From: Antedon mediterranea | Taxonomy: Eukaryota > Echinodermata > Crinoidea > Comatulida > Antedonidae | Assembly: GCF_964355755.1 (NCBI RefSeq) | Contig: NC_092674.1 | Location: 19,177,001 to 19,241,000 of the forward strand | Length of the DNA: 64,000 nucleotides | Direction: 5' to 3' | Shown here: piece after piece, positions 33,795-45,900 of the stretch | Layout: the number at the start of each line of letters is the position of its first letter | How positions within the stretch are numbered: position 1 is the stretch's first letter | Made by a program: the position numbers and the translations under genes | Notes under the pieces: model-generated | Seen by the model: the letters and a program-made list of their open reading frames with translations, nothing else | Databases searched by the model: none | Told to the model about the DNA's origin: nothing

Positions 33795-34041
33795 ACTACA
33801 TTTTATTGTAAGGAAAATCCCTGGATTGTGTCACGGTCACCAAACGTGCTGGAGAACAACAGGCCCATGAAGGTTTCTCGTCTCATCTTCTACCACCACA
33901 TACAAATTATCCGACCATTGACGTTTCATTATATTAGTTTAATTAGTATAATTATGATTATAAACAATCATATTTTTACAATAATGGTAATTTTAAAAAG
34001 GTCATCCCTCTCACCTGTAATAAAATAAATGAAATATATAA

Positions 34042-35172
34042 CTAGATTTAATTCGTCACTATGACGAATTTAATAGAGTATATGCATTGATTTAAATAAA
34101 GATAATAGATTTTTAAAAGATATATTGATTGATTGATTTTCTCAGAATCTTTAATTATTTATAATAATATGATAGGATCTTGTTTACGCAAATACAATAG
34201 CCGGTATCACAATCCCTCTGCGTATAATGTCATAAACCACATTTTTTACATAAAGACATAAAATACTTTTTATCTAGATTTCATTATAAATCATGTGTAT
34301 AATCTATACACTAAAAAATACAATTGAACAAACAATACGGATAATAAAAAAAATCTTATTTCGTTTCGTTTCCCAAGGTGAGACTCGAACTCGGTACCTT
34401 GAATGCTATAAACAGGAGCAAAGACCACCGAGCCATACACAACTGACTAAAAGTTATGGAAAGTTTCCTCTGTGTACTTACTATGCAGTAACCACTTTGG
34501 TGCAGATAGATTATTACATACCGCAATGAATTATAATGTTTTACTATGACATCTTTAAAAATTGAAAAAAATGATGCACTGTTAAACTATATACTTTTAA
34601 CTTTAATATATGAAGTTAATGTTAAGTTTGTTATTTCGGCCTAAGAAAATGTTATAATTTGTTTGATTGTTGAAATTCATTTTTAAAATTTAATATGCCA
34701 TTAATGATGACTTAATCAACTTTTGTTCTCTTAATTTCATAATAAATCATACGATACATACACTTCAAGAAAATGAAATAAAAAAAAAGATGTTTTAAAC
34801 GCTTAAAATTGCCTGAAACGTACTCTAATTTCATCGAAAATAAATTTTGACAATTTTGAACATTTTAAGGGCGCGTACACATGCGTTATACGCGCTACGC
34901 ACGTAATTGTATTGCCATATGATGAAATATGACCCGAAATTTATGAGTACCAAATTTTGTTTAAAAGTGATTCATGCTTGTGAAGATATGATTACAAACG
35001 TGATTTCGTTAAATCGTGCGTAGACCGCGTAATTTTTGATTGTGCACCGTGAAAACCTAACCACATCGATTCTTGGCAAGTAAGGAATATACTCTGAAAA
35101 ATTTACTTAGCTAGATGAAACTGATGCCAAGATATTGGTAAGGAAAGGATAAATAAATAAATAAAGATCCTG
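34042..35172 (-). mobile_element. Helitron-like copy C, uninterrupted
   Basis: On the minus strand it begins TCAGGATCTTTATTTATTT and ends with a short hairpin (AATTCGTC, loop, GACGAATT), six bases and CTAG. A TC start, a 3' hairpin and a CTAG end are the hallmarks of Helitrons. No Rep/helicase frame, so it is non-autonomous. It shows the uninterrupted form of the copy in CDC45 intron 3 and so serves as an empty-site reference. A 43-bp flank (AATAAATAAATAAAGATCCTGACAGAATC...) is directly repeated at about 35,151-35,193 and 35,222-35,264. Confidence 0.75.
34376..34440 (-). other. tRNA-like module inside Helitron copy C
   Basis: Minus strand: TATGGCTCGGTGGTC (A-box-like), then about 30 bases, then CCGAGTTCGAGTCTCACC (B-box-like). 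It does not form a complete tRNA gene. The partner in copy B is at 42,263-42,331. Likely an old tRNA-derived SINE captured by the Helitron family. Confidence 0.5.
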
Positions 35173-35374
35173 ACAGAATCAAGAGGTTATATGCATATCA
35201 TGTTTAACCTACAGTAACCTAATAAATAAATAAAGATCCTGACAGAATCAAGAGGTTATATGCATGATAATATAATAAATATAATAATAATAAATAATAT
35301 AATAAAATATCCAGGCGGTAAAAGTAGACCTACATAATATAAAAACGATCACGATGTATAATAAATGATCACGA

Positions 35375-35840
35375 AAATGTATTTAGGCCTAGGCCTAGTG
35401 CGCCAAATACAAAATTGCGACTAAAGAAAAACGCAATCGGCATTATAAAAAAAAAGCGTAGTGGTGGTGCGCGCCAAAACAAATTCCAAAAGTTGGTTTT
35501 ATTGCGACCAAAATTAAACGTGATCGATTTGAGCCCGATCGTCTTACAATGGGCCCGATCGTCTGTGGTTCCGATCGTCTGAACCACAGACCGATAGTAG
35601 GTCAGGCCTAGGCTAGCAGCCTAGCTGAAGCAGGAGGAGGCCCTACTATCTAGTAGGCTAGTAGAAGGCCTAGGCCCTACTAGCTAGCTAGGCTAGCTTA
35701 CTTACTTAGGCTAGGTAGGCCTCTAGAAAAAAGAGAGGCCTACTAGGCCTAACTAGCTAGTCCAGCCGGATGCCGTCTAGCCTAGATAGGCTAGGCCTAG
35801 GCTAGTACTCTAGGCCTAGGTCTGTAACTGTCTGTGAATG
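35375..35840. repeat. TAGGCCTA-rich low-complexity DNA
   Basis: Dense TAGGCC, GGCCTA, CTAGGC and CTAGCTAG words, many palindromic, with a short ATCGTCTG/CCGATCGTC stretch at 35,525-35,600. No gene. Confidence 0.7.
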
Positions 35841-36259
35841 GATATGTCTAGACTATCCTACTAAAGTTAACTTTAGTTAAAGTTAAGCAATAATTCTTAT
35901 CGATACCTGTTTAATTTACATTATTTAAAATTTGCGAATTCTAATAAATGAATCAGCAATATGCAATATGGCAAAAAAGAACAACAATGTAACGCCCTCA
36001 ATTTAGGCAGAGTGTGTATGTGTAGGAAAGTTTTGCAAACAACAAACCAGCAACCCCTATTTTTAGCCAATCACAAGCAACATTTTAGAGGAAGAAAAAC
36101 ACATAACACTGGCAAAAATTCCCGCGAAATAAATAAGCCAAAGAAAGGCTATACGCAGCTTAAACACAACAACGTTGCGACAAGTAAAACGCATCAAAAT
36201 AGTAAAATATGACATTGGTTTAGAGGCTAAAAGGTACAGCAGTTAATATATGAACACAT

Positions 36260-36515
36260 TTTTTAGGTATAGGTCTAGGCCTAAGACTAGGAGGTAGGCA
36301 GGCAGGGAGGGGGCCTCTAGACTAGCCGGCTAGCCTAGGCCTACTAGTACTACTAGCTAGTAGGCTATGCCGGCCTAGCCTACTAGATAGAGGCCAACAA
36401 GAGGAGGTTAGTAGCCTAGTACTTAGTAGTAGTAGTTGGTCCTAGCTACTGTAGTAATAATCTATATTAGTAGGCCTAGGCCTAGGCCTAGTACTAGTAG
36501 TATTTAAATCGATAT
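36260..36515. repeat. Second TAGGCCTA-rich block
   Basis: Same word usage as 35,375-35,840 (AGGCCTAGGCCTAGGCCTAG near 36,475). The 420 bases between the two blocks are ordinary AT-rich DNA with a short, unrecognised open frame (35,961-36,212). Confidence 0.7.
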
Positions 36516-36613
36516 ACAACGAATATATTTATAACTCATCCACAAAATAATGATTGATTTCAAACGCGACCGATATATTGTCAAAACTAAGTATAGCGCT
36601 GTCTGTAGGATTC

Positions 36614-37109
36614 AGGGACGATTCGGCCCGGGACTATTCGGCCCACTTATGGGCCGAAACATTCCACTTTGTGGGCCGAAACGTCTCACTTTAGACCAAA
36701 TTCATCAAGTTTTTAAAGGTGTTTACACGTATTTTATTGATATTGACATATTGATATAATATAATAATTTACTAAAAAAACGTAATTTTATATTAAATTT
36801 ATTACTTCGAAAACCTTGTTTATTTCGTGCATTCGCCAAGCGGCCAACAGAGGGCGTAACTTGTTTACATCGTTTGCTTGACTAAAAAATGATCATTTTC
36901 GACAGTGTTTTCAAAATGTTTGCTTTATTGCATCTTTATCCCTAGTAGTAGTGCTACCCTATAGTCTCTCAGAAAATAAAGTTTGGGGAAAAAAGGCTTA
37001 TTTTATGCTTATAAATGCATGTCAAAGTCGATAAATGTAAGTGTGCCAAATCGTCTCAGGGCCTACAGTAATAGTCCCGGGCCAAATCGTCTCAGTGCCG
37101 AATCGTCCC
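36614..37109. mobile_element. MITE with GGGACGATTCGGC ends
   Basis: GGGACGATTCGGCCCGGGACTATT at the left is matched inverted at the right by GCCGAATCGTCCC, with a further AATAGTCCCGGGCC just inside. No coding sequence. Confidence 0.75.
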
Positions 37110-37326
37110 GCTACCTACTGTAGCAGCACGCCATACAAAATGGAAGTTAAAGTTGATTTTATAGTCTAGCTAGCATCTCTACGCTAGCCGGGATGCGAAA
37201 ATTTGTTTCTCAATCTCATGTACTTTTTGTTATAAACTGAGTCATACATCCTATTTCAGATATTTTTAATTTGATTGGACAGTTTCAGTTTTGCATTTCA
37301 TTTTTATCTTTTTCTTCAACAACTAA

Positions 37327-38375
37327 GACCCCATTTACACTTCAGCTTTTAGCGAGCCCGAGGCCGGCTCCGAGCCAAAAGTACACAAGTGTAAACACTC
37401 TGGGAACAACCGAGCCGGCTCAATTTTTAGCCTAGTCTAGAGTAGGCTTCGGGCCGGCAATTGCGGGCTTCGGGCCGGCACTTCGTATAGTGTAAACACT
37501 CGCGGTCATAAAATGAACGTTCTGGGTCAACCATAGTTTAAAGTTTACGAAACTTATTGCTGATGAACGGGAATTCTTCATTGAAATTAAATTGGTGAAG
37601 ATGTATACGCCTTTTTTCACGAAACGGAAGACATCTTCAATCGATGACAAACAATGCCGTGCAACGAAGCGTAACCAACAGAAATAACATAGCGTTTTCA
37701 GGGGATTTCAGGACACCATGCGGCTCCTATGCTTATACACTGTGGTGTTTTTTTTTCGATGGCCTTGAAGTGAAAACAAAATTTTTTTTTTTCAATCACA
37801 CAGTTATGTAGACTAATCTTTAAAGACCATTTTACAGTAAAAATGTTGTCCATACGGCTGTCCGTTGAGGAGTTACGAATTAACGGAGTAACTTGTCCTC
37901 AGAAAATAGGCTGAAAACGCTATGTTATTTCTGTTGGTTACGCTTCGTTGCACGGCATTGTTTGTCATCGATCGAAAATGTCTTCTGTTTCGCGAAAAAG
38001 GCGTATTGATCTACTACTATTCTTCAGAAAACGAGACGCAAACATTAGTAGTAAAGCAATAATACAATTGTTTTGATCCATATTAAATACCATTATTTGA
38101 TTCTTTTTTGCTCAATTTCGATAGGCCTAGGCCTAGTGTAAATCGACAACGTTTAATAATATTAACTTTTTAAGACGGTTGGTGGGCGCACATGAGCGGA
38201 TATGACGTGAATGTAGCGAAATCGTATCATCGAGCACTCTTCCGCGAGAGCAAGTGTAAACACAATAGTAGGGGCCCGAGGCCGTCTTTTTGGGTAAGTG
38301 TAAACCCATTGCGGGCTAAAAAGAAAGCCGGCTTGGGGCCGGCTAAGAAATCGTCGATGAAGTGTAAATGGGGTC
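37327..38375. mobile_element. PIF/Harbinger-type MITE, 1.05 kb, TAA duplication
   Basis: Ends GACCCCATTTACACTTCA and its inverse TGAAGTGTAAATGGGGTC, each flanked by TAA (37,324-37,326 and 38,376-38,378). A TWA duplication is typical of PIF/Harbinger. The interior holds a second inverted pair (37,605-37,701 against 37,911-38,007, sharing CGCTATGTTATTTCTG and GTTTGTCATCGAT), probably a nested or captured foldback. GCCGGC-rich ends set it apart. No transposase. Confidence 0.8.
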
Positions 38376-38379
38376 TAAT

Positions 38380-39903
38380 TCATCTTTTTAAAGTGTGAAC
38401 AATTGAGCAACTAATGATGATATGACTGTAATAAATGAATTAATAAAAATGATTAAAACGTGTGGGGTTTGTAATTTAAAACAGCCAGCAACACAACGTC
38501 TTGACAACAACAAATTTAGCTAGAGTGTTAATAACGTCTTAAAATCAGATTATATTCAGGACTGAAATGTTTAAAACCATCTTTACTAAAATGTTATGTT
38601 ATAGCAGATGTATTGTAATGTTATAACAACATTGTATAATTTTGTGACGTTATTGTTAACACTTTAGCTGAATTCGTTTTGTCAAAACGTTGTGTTGCAT
38701 ATTTGCCATTAATTAGTTTAAAAAAAAAGATTATTTATTAAATTAAATGAGACCAAAAACTGAAAATGTTTGATCTAATAAAAATATCTGAAATAGGATG
38801 TATGCCTCAGTTTATGACAAAAAATTATGTGTATCCAGACGTTAATTAGTATACTGGCATTCCGGGCCTTCCTTGTTTAAATACTTTTAGTAGGCTACTT
38901 CCTAGATATCTTAAAACCTACAGTAACCCTCTAAATAATCTCTCTCTCACTACAGTATATAAAGTAAAAAGAAGATTCCAACCCCATACATCGCAGGGAC
39001 AAATTTCATTTTGTAATTTTGTTTAGCAAAATTGCTAATCAAACTGATTTTTGAGTCAAGAAACATAGTTTTGTATTTTATTTTTTGCTACACAATTTTA
39101 GAAATGTGTAGCAATATTGTTGTTTTGTATAGCTTTTTGCTATGCTACACTGGCGAAATTATTCCCTGCATCGACAAGCAAAGTTGAGTCTAATTAATTT
39201 GAATACACAGAAAGTGTTTGTGTTACTGTATGCGCAATTTGAATGAAGGATTTCCTTACGCAATTTGAATCAAAATACTCCCCTTTTTACACTATCGACT
39301 GAGAGAAGAGCAAGCGTTGAACTTGGAGGCAATTTCCATTTACACTAGCCAAAAAAACTGCGAGATGAACTTGAGTTGCGCCCATTTACACTACATCAAT
39401 CACCCCGGTGCTGTCAATCAAATCAGATCAAATTTTTCAATAATTAGGCCTACATAGAATTGGCCAGGGAAGAGTTGCACCAATATTACATTATTTTAGG
39501 CTTTTTGGTATTAATGCACACGAACAATTTCAATATTTTCAGCAGAAAAGAAAAATCACAAATGTTTTTGTGCCTTTAAAAGAAAATAACGAACATCACA
39601 ATATATCAGACAATTATTATTTTAAGCAAAAAAAAATGTATTTTAAGTATTTCTTTGACAAAGGCTTCCCCTTTTATGCCTACTAGGCCTACTACTATGT
39701 TGGAAGAACTGTCTACTTTTCAGTGGGAATAACTGGTTCTTCCCCGATATGATTTGTATTAACGAATTTTGGCAAAAATAGAAAGAGCCGTCTAAACTAC
39801 TGTACTTTTATGATACAAAATTATATCATTACCTGTTAAAATTAACTTACCATTGGTCTATATTAATTTTATTTTTTTATAGTCATCAATTAGAAGTTTC
39901 AAA
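38380..39903. promoter_or_regulatory. Upstream region of CDC45, promoter not located
   Basis: No gene. AT-rich, with small TTTACACTA-type repeat pieces near 39,285-39,400. The CDC45 promoter and possibly a UFD1 leader exon should lie between here and the minisatellite, but no TATA box, initiator or CpG cluster stands out. Confidence 0.35.
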
Positions 39904-42900
39904 GATGTTGATTTCGGATCTTCGAAAAGAGTTTTATGATGTGATACTGCATAAGGTAATTTACCCCAAGAATTTATTTATATTAAATCTAGTCACTGTA
40001 TTTTTATTGTTTTTTTTAAATACTTTTTTGGTATGTACAGTAATGAAAAGTAATTATTAATAATAATATGTTTTTTTATTCTTTATTACAGCATGTATTA
40101 TTGATGGTAGCATTTGATGTTGATGCACTATGTGCATGTAAGATTTTGATTTCCTTATTCCAATGTGATAGTGTTCATTATACGTTGGTACCTGTTAGTG
40201 GTCAACAAGATCTTGAACGAGCATTTCTGGAACATTCAGAGCAGGTAAAAATAAGTTGTTAATATAATGTTTCATTCTATATGGAAATTTGTTTATCGTA
40301 TATTATCGTATTTCCACGGGTATTATAGTCCCACTAAAGTATAAGGGCCTAAGCTGCGGTTGCCTGGTCTGGTAAAAAAAATTACCAATTTTTTTTATTT
40401 TGGTTATTGTACTATTGTTCTGGTTTCGATTTAATTGCTGCATTCTTGTTTATTGCCGTTAAAAAAAACTTCACTGAGTAACTTGAGCATGTGCATGCAT
40501 TTTTCTTTTATGAGGCCTTGTTTTAATGGGAATTTTGCATCATCAAATTGAAAACATGATTCATACTTTGTGCCCTGGTAGCTTCAACTAAGCCTGGACC
40601 GTTTACAAGGGCTGTATTAGCATGATGTACAACCAACCATTTGTATGCTAGAGTAAAGTCTAATTTCTACACCGGAATATAGCTTTAGATACCTGGGTTT
40701 TGGATTGTAGAGAAATTGTTCAAATGAAACAATTTTGCAGAACCAAAGCACAGGGAAATCCCCTGTATAGTCATAATGTACCTCTCAAATTCGGAAAACA
40801 TTTTGTGTGCAAGAGGATTTACTACTAGTACAATATCATTACATGATGTAACCAATTACTATATTATGAGCTGCAATATTAAATTTCAACATTCTTATAA
40901 ATCTTGTAGTTTATTGTAATACAGTGTATATATTACTGTATTTAAAAACCATTATATTTGTTTATCATGATGCACTGGTTATCAACTTTTTAAGTAAAGA
41001 ATATTAGCCACTCCTGGTTTGGATTAGATATTGCTCTTTGATTTGTTGGTATGTCATGTATTATTCTCTCTCATTTCCTATTATTTTGCTTATTTTTATA
41101 GATTAAACATGTTGTTCTGATAAACTGTGGTGCTAACATAAACCTTTTGGATGTTCTTCAACCAGAAGATGATGTCACATTCTTTGTATGTGACAGTCAC
41201 AGACCCATTGATCTTGTTAATGTTTATAATGACACCCAGGTATTAAAGCTTTCATTGAAATACAATTTACACATTTTATGATGTGTGAAATCCACATGAG
41301 CCTGGCAGTTTTTAAACATACTTTTACTATTATTACCCAGAAAATTAAGGTTTCTCCCCCCCCCCCTCCCATTGCACATCATTTTGGCCGTTTATTTATT
41401 TATCAAAACAATGAAGATGAACTAAACCTTATTATAGAATGGTTAACCTTAATGATTCTGTCAGAATCTTTATTTCTTTATTTATTCTTTCCTTAGCACT
41501 ATTTTGTCCGTGAATTATCTTGATATCAGTTTCATCTAGCTAAGTCAATTTTTCAGAGTATATTCCTTATGGTCAGGAATCGATGTTACATAGAAATTAC
41601 ATGGTCTATGCACGATTTAACTGAATCACGTTTGTAATCATATCTTCACAAACATGTATCATAATTTGGTACTCATCAATTTCATGTCATATTTTATCAT
41701 GGCAATACAATTATGTGCACACACTTACATTTTTAAAAGTTGTCAACATTTATTTTCAATGAAATTAGAGTACGTCTCAGGCAATTTTAAGCATTTAAAC
41801 AATTTCCATGAGTGTGCATATTTTTGCACGCGTACTGTGCTTAAAACATTGATACGCACTCGTTTTCCCTGATTTCAGTTTTAAAACCTTTCTTAACATT
41901 CTTTTTAGCATTTCATTTTCTTAAAGTGTATGTACTATCATATGTATGTTTTATTATAAAATTAAGAGAAAAAAGGTTGATTACAACATTATTAATTGCA
42001 TATTAAATGAAAAAAATTATAATTTCGACAATCTGGGGCCGAAATAAACAAACTTAACATTAACCTTCTTCTTTAAAATGTTCATATAATATTAAAGTTA
42101 AAATATATACTTTACCAGTGCATCATTTAAAAAAATGTTTAATGATGTCATCTTAGTCAAAAATTATGATGATTATGATATGTATATTTCTATCTGTACC
42201 AAAGTTGTTTCTGCATAGAAAAATACACGGAGGAATCTTTCTTCAGCGTTTATTCAGTTGTGTATGGCTCGGTGGTCTGTGCTCGCGTCTTGGGTGACCG
42301 TCTATAGCATTCAAGGTACCGAGATCGGGTACATTATACATGAGAAAAAATAACTCATGTAATGTAACAAATGTAAAATGTGGTTTATGATGCAGAGGGA
42401 TGATCTTTGATCGGATTGTGGTACTGGCTATTGTATTTGCGATAGCAAGATCCTATCTTCATATATTATAAACTAGCAATTATACCCGCCCCAGGGCGGG
42501 TTTCCAATTTAGTATAAAACCGTCTCAATGAAAATCCGATTAATTTGATGAACCTCATAACCCCTGGATGCCAGTAACTCCCTATACTCACCAACTCAAT
42601 CACACCCAACACTCGGGTGATTCTTCCCAGTACAAATATTACTTCCAAGAACTTTAGCTTGATAATAGGAGGGCGGTACATAGCTGATAGGCATGGCTTA
42701 AGTACTTTGCAAACTGTGTAGATAAATAGGTGTCATATTGGCTAATGATTAAAATATCTAATTTTGATACCACTGACTTTCGATAGCCTAACCCTATCCC
42801 AGGGCGGGTTTCAAAATTAGTTTATCTCCCTATTCTTCCCAGTGCAGGTCAAATTCAATTCAACTTCAGCGTCTAAATGAGAGGGGTATACATAGCATAG

Positions 42901-45900
42901 TTGTAAACTGTGTAAATGAATAGGTGTCATATTGGCTGATAATTTCTCCTCTCACCATCCCAGCCACAATCAACAAACCTTAACTACTTCCCTGGACAGT
43001 TCAAATGTAGTAACTTTCCCTAGTACAATTCCAATCATATAGGCTACTTCATTCGGCCAGTATTTCCGCTCCTCCTCCCTCCCAACACACCCCAGATACT
43101 GGGAGATGTGTTTAAGACGGTTCCAGTACAAATAGGCTAGTCAATCTAGCATTTTGAGTGAAACAAATTGCAAACAGAGATTTTTTTTTTTTAAATGGTT
43201 ACATATGATAAGGTGATGCAAAGGTATGCAAATTAGCTTAAATATGCAAATTAGGGTGAAATTACAGGGTTACCATATCTTAAAAACTACTAATCGTAGA
43301 GAGTTCATTTTTGCACAGTCTGGTTCAGAATATATATATTTATATTTGCTCTAATGAGACATTTTACATAAAAATGTCCAGAAGTACCAAATTTTGACCC
43401 TTGACCCCATTTCTCAATATTTACATAAATATGTGATTAAAATGTCTGTAGAGACTTTATTTTGGACTCAATGACTTGGATATAGTTTTTCAATACCCAC
43501 CATAGAACTTTATTATAATTCCTAAAATCACAACTTCGTCACGCACCTCGAAAGTATGCAAATTAGTAGTACAAGTAATATTAAATATGCAAATTAGGGA
43601 GTGAAATTACAGCGTTGCCATATCTCGAAAACCGCTAATGCTAGAGTGTTGATTTTTTCACTAAAATATTTAAAATGTATATATTTATATTTGCTGTAAT
43701 GAGACATTTTACAAAAAAATTCCCGGAACTATGACATTTGACCCTCGACCCCATTTCTCAATATTGCATATAATGAAAACTAAAATGTCTGTAGAGACTT
43801 TGTTTTGCCCTCAAATGACTCGGATACAGGTTTCTAATAGCCAACATAGGAATGTTTAGTAAATCTCAAAATCACACCTGTATCACTCACCTTCAAAGTA
43901 TGCAAATTATTAGTACAAGTTACATGAAATATGCAAATTAGGGGGTGAAATTACAGGTTCCTATATGTATCGAAAACCGCTAAGGTAGAGAGTTGATTTT
44001 TTCAAAAACTTGTTAAGAATGTACATATTTATATTTGCTCTAATGAAACATTTTACGAAAAAATGACCGGAAATACAACAATTGACCCTTGACCCTATTT
44101 ATCAATGTTTGCATACATAATGCGACTAAAATGTCTGTAGATAATTTTTTTTGACTCAAATGACTCGGATACAGTTTTCCTATTGTCAGCATAGGACCTC
44201 TTTGTAATTCCCAAAATCACATCTTTGTCACATACCTTGAAAGTATGCAAATTATTAGTACAAGTTACATGAAATATGCAAATTAGGGGTGAAATTACAG
44301 TCTTCCCATATCTCGAAAACCATTAATGCTAGAGAGTTGATTTGAATTCAGAGTTGATTCAGAATGTACATATTTATATTCGCTGTAATGAAACATTTTA
44401 TGCAAAAATTGTCTTGATTGAATTATGACATTTGACCCTTGACCCTATTTCTCAATATTTTCATATAATTCAACTAAAATATCTGTACAGACTGTTTTGG
44501 CCTCAAATGACTCAGATACAGGTTTTCTATAGCCAGCATAGAACTGTAGTAATTCTCAAAATCACACCTTTGTTAATACTTCCCTAGAAAATATGCAAAT
44601 TAATAGTACAAGAGGTGAAAGTTGCCATATCTCTATCGGTCATTAGCGTTTTTCGAGATACATAAGGCTGTAATTTGCATATTTCATATAACTTGTACTA
44701 ATAATTTGCATACTTTCGAGTTGCTTGACTTTTGGAATTACTAAACGATCCTATACTGGCTATATAAAACCTGTATCCAAGTCATTTGAGGCCAAAACAA
44801 AGTATGTACATACATTTTAGTTGCATTATATGCAAATATTGAGAAATAGGTTCGAGGATCAAATGTCATACTTTCGATAATTTTTTTTTCAATAATGACC
44901 CAGATACAGGTTTTCTATAGCCAGAATAGAACTGTTTAGTAATTCTCAAAATCACACCTCTGTTACTTCGCTTGAAAGTATGCAAATCAGTAGTACAAGA
45001 AAGTTGCCATATCTCTCTCTCTCGGTCATTAGCGTTTTCGAGATACATAAGGCAATTCACTGTAACTTGCATATTTCATATAGCTTGTACTACTAATTTG
45101 CATACTTTCGAGGTGCTTGACTTATACTGGCTATATAAAACCTGTATCCGAGTCATTTGAGGCCAAAACAAAGTCTGTACATACATTTTAGTTGCATTAT
45201 ATGCAAATATTGAGAAATAATAATAATAATATCCTGGATTTATATAGCGCCTAATGTTGTGTAACCTCTAAGCGCTGTACATAAACTAATACGAAAAAAG
45301 GGAATTCCAACCATGCCAAAACGAAGGCGTGATTTTGGGAATTACAAAGCGGTCCTATGCTGACTATAGGAAACATGTATCCGAGTTATTTGAGTCCAAA
45401 ACAAAGTCTCTACAGACATTTTAGTCGCATTATGTATGCAAACATTAATAAATGGGGTCGAGGGTCAATTGTTGTATTTCCGGTCATTTTTTCGTAAAAT
45501 GTTTCATTAGAGTAAATATAAATATGTACATTCTGAACAAGTTATTGAAAAAATCAACTCTCTAGCCTTAGTGGTTTTCGATATAAAGGAACCTTAAATT
45601 TCACCCTCTAATTTGCATATTTCATGTAACTTGTACTAATAATTTGCATACTTTGGAGGTGAGTGATACAGGTGTGATTTTGAGATCTACTAAACAGTCC
45701 TATGTTGGCTATTAGAAACCTGTATCGGAGTCATTTGAGGGCAAAACAAAGTCTCTACAGACATTTTAGTTTCATTTATATATGCAATATTGAGAAATGG
45801 GGTCGAGGGTCAAATATCATACTTCCGGTCAATTTTTTGTAAAATGTTTCATTGGAGAAAATAGAAATATGTACATTTTGAATACGGCTGTGAAAAAATC

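Noticed and set aside
35961-36212. 83-aa plus-strand frame considered as a UFD1 or CDC45 leader exon
   Set aside because: No similarity to either protein, and no fitting splice junction identified.
44866-45160. Overlapping frames on both strands
   Set aside because: Within the foldback arms; they arise from inverted repeats.
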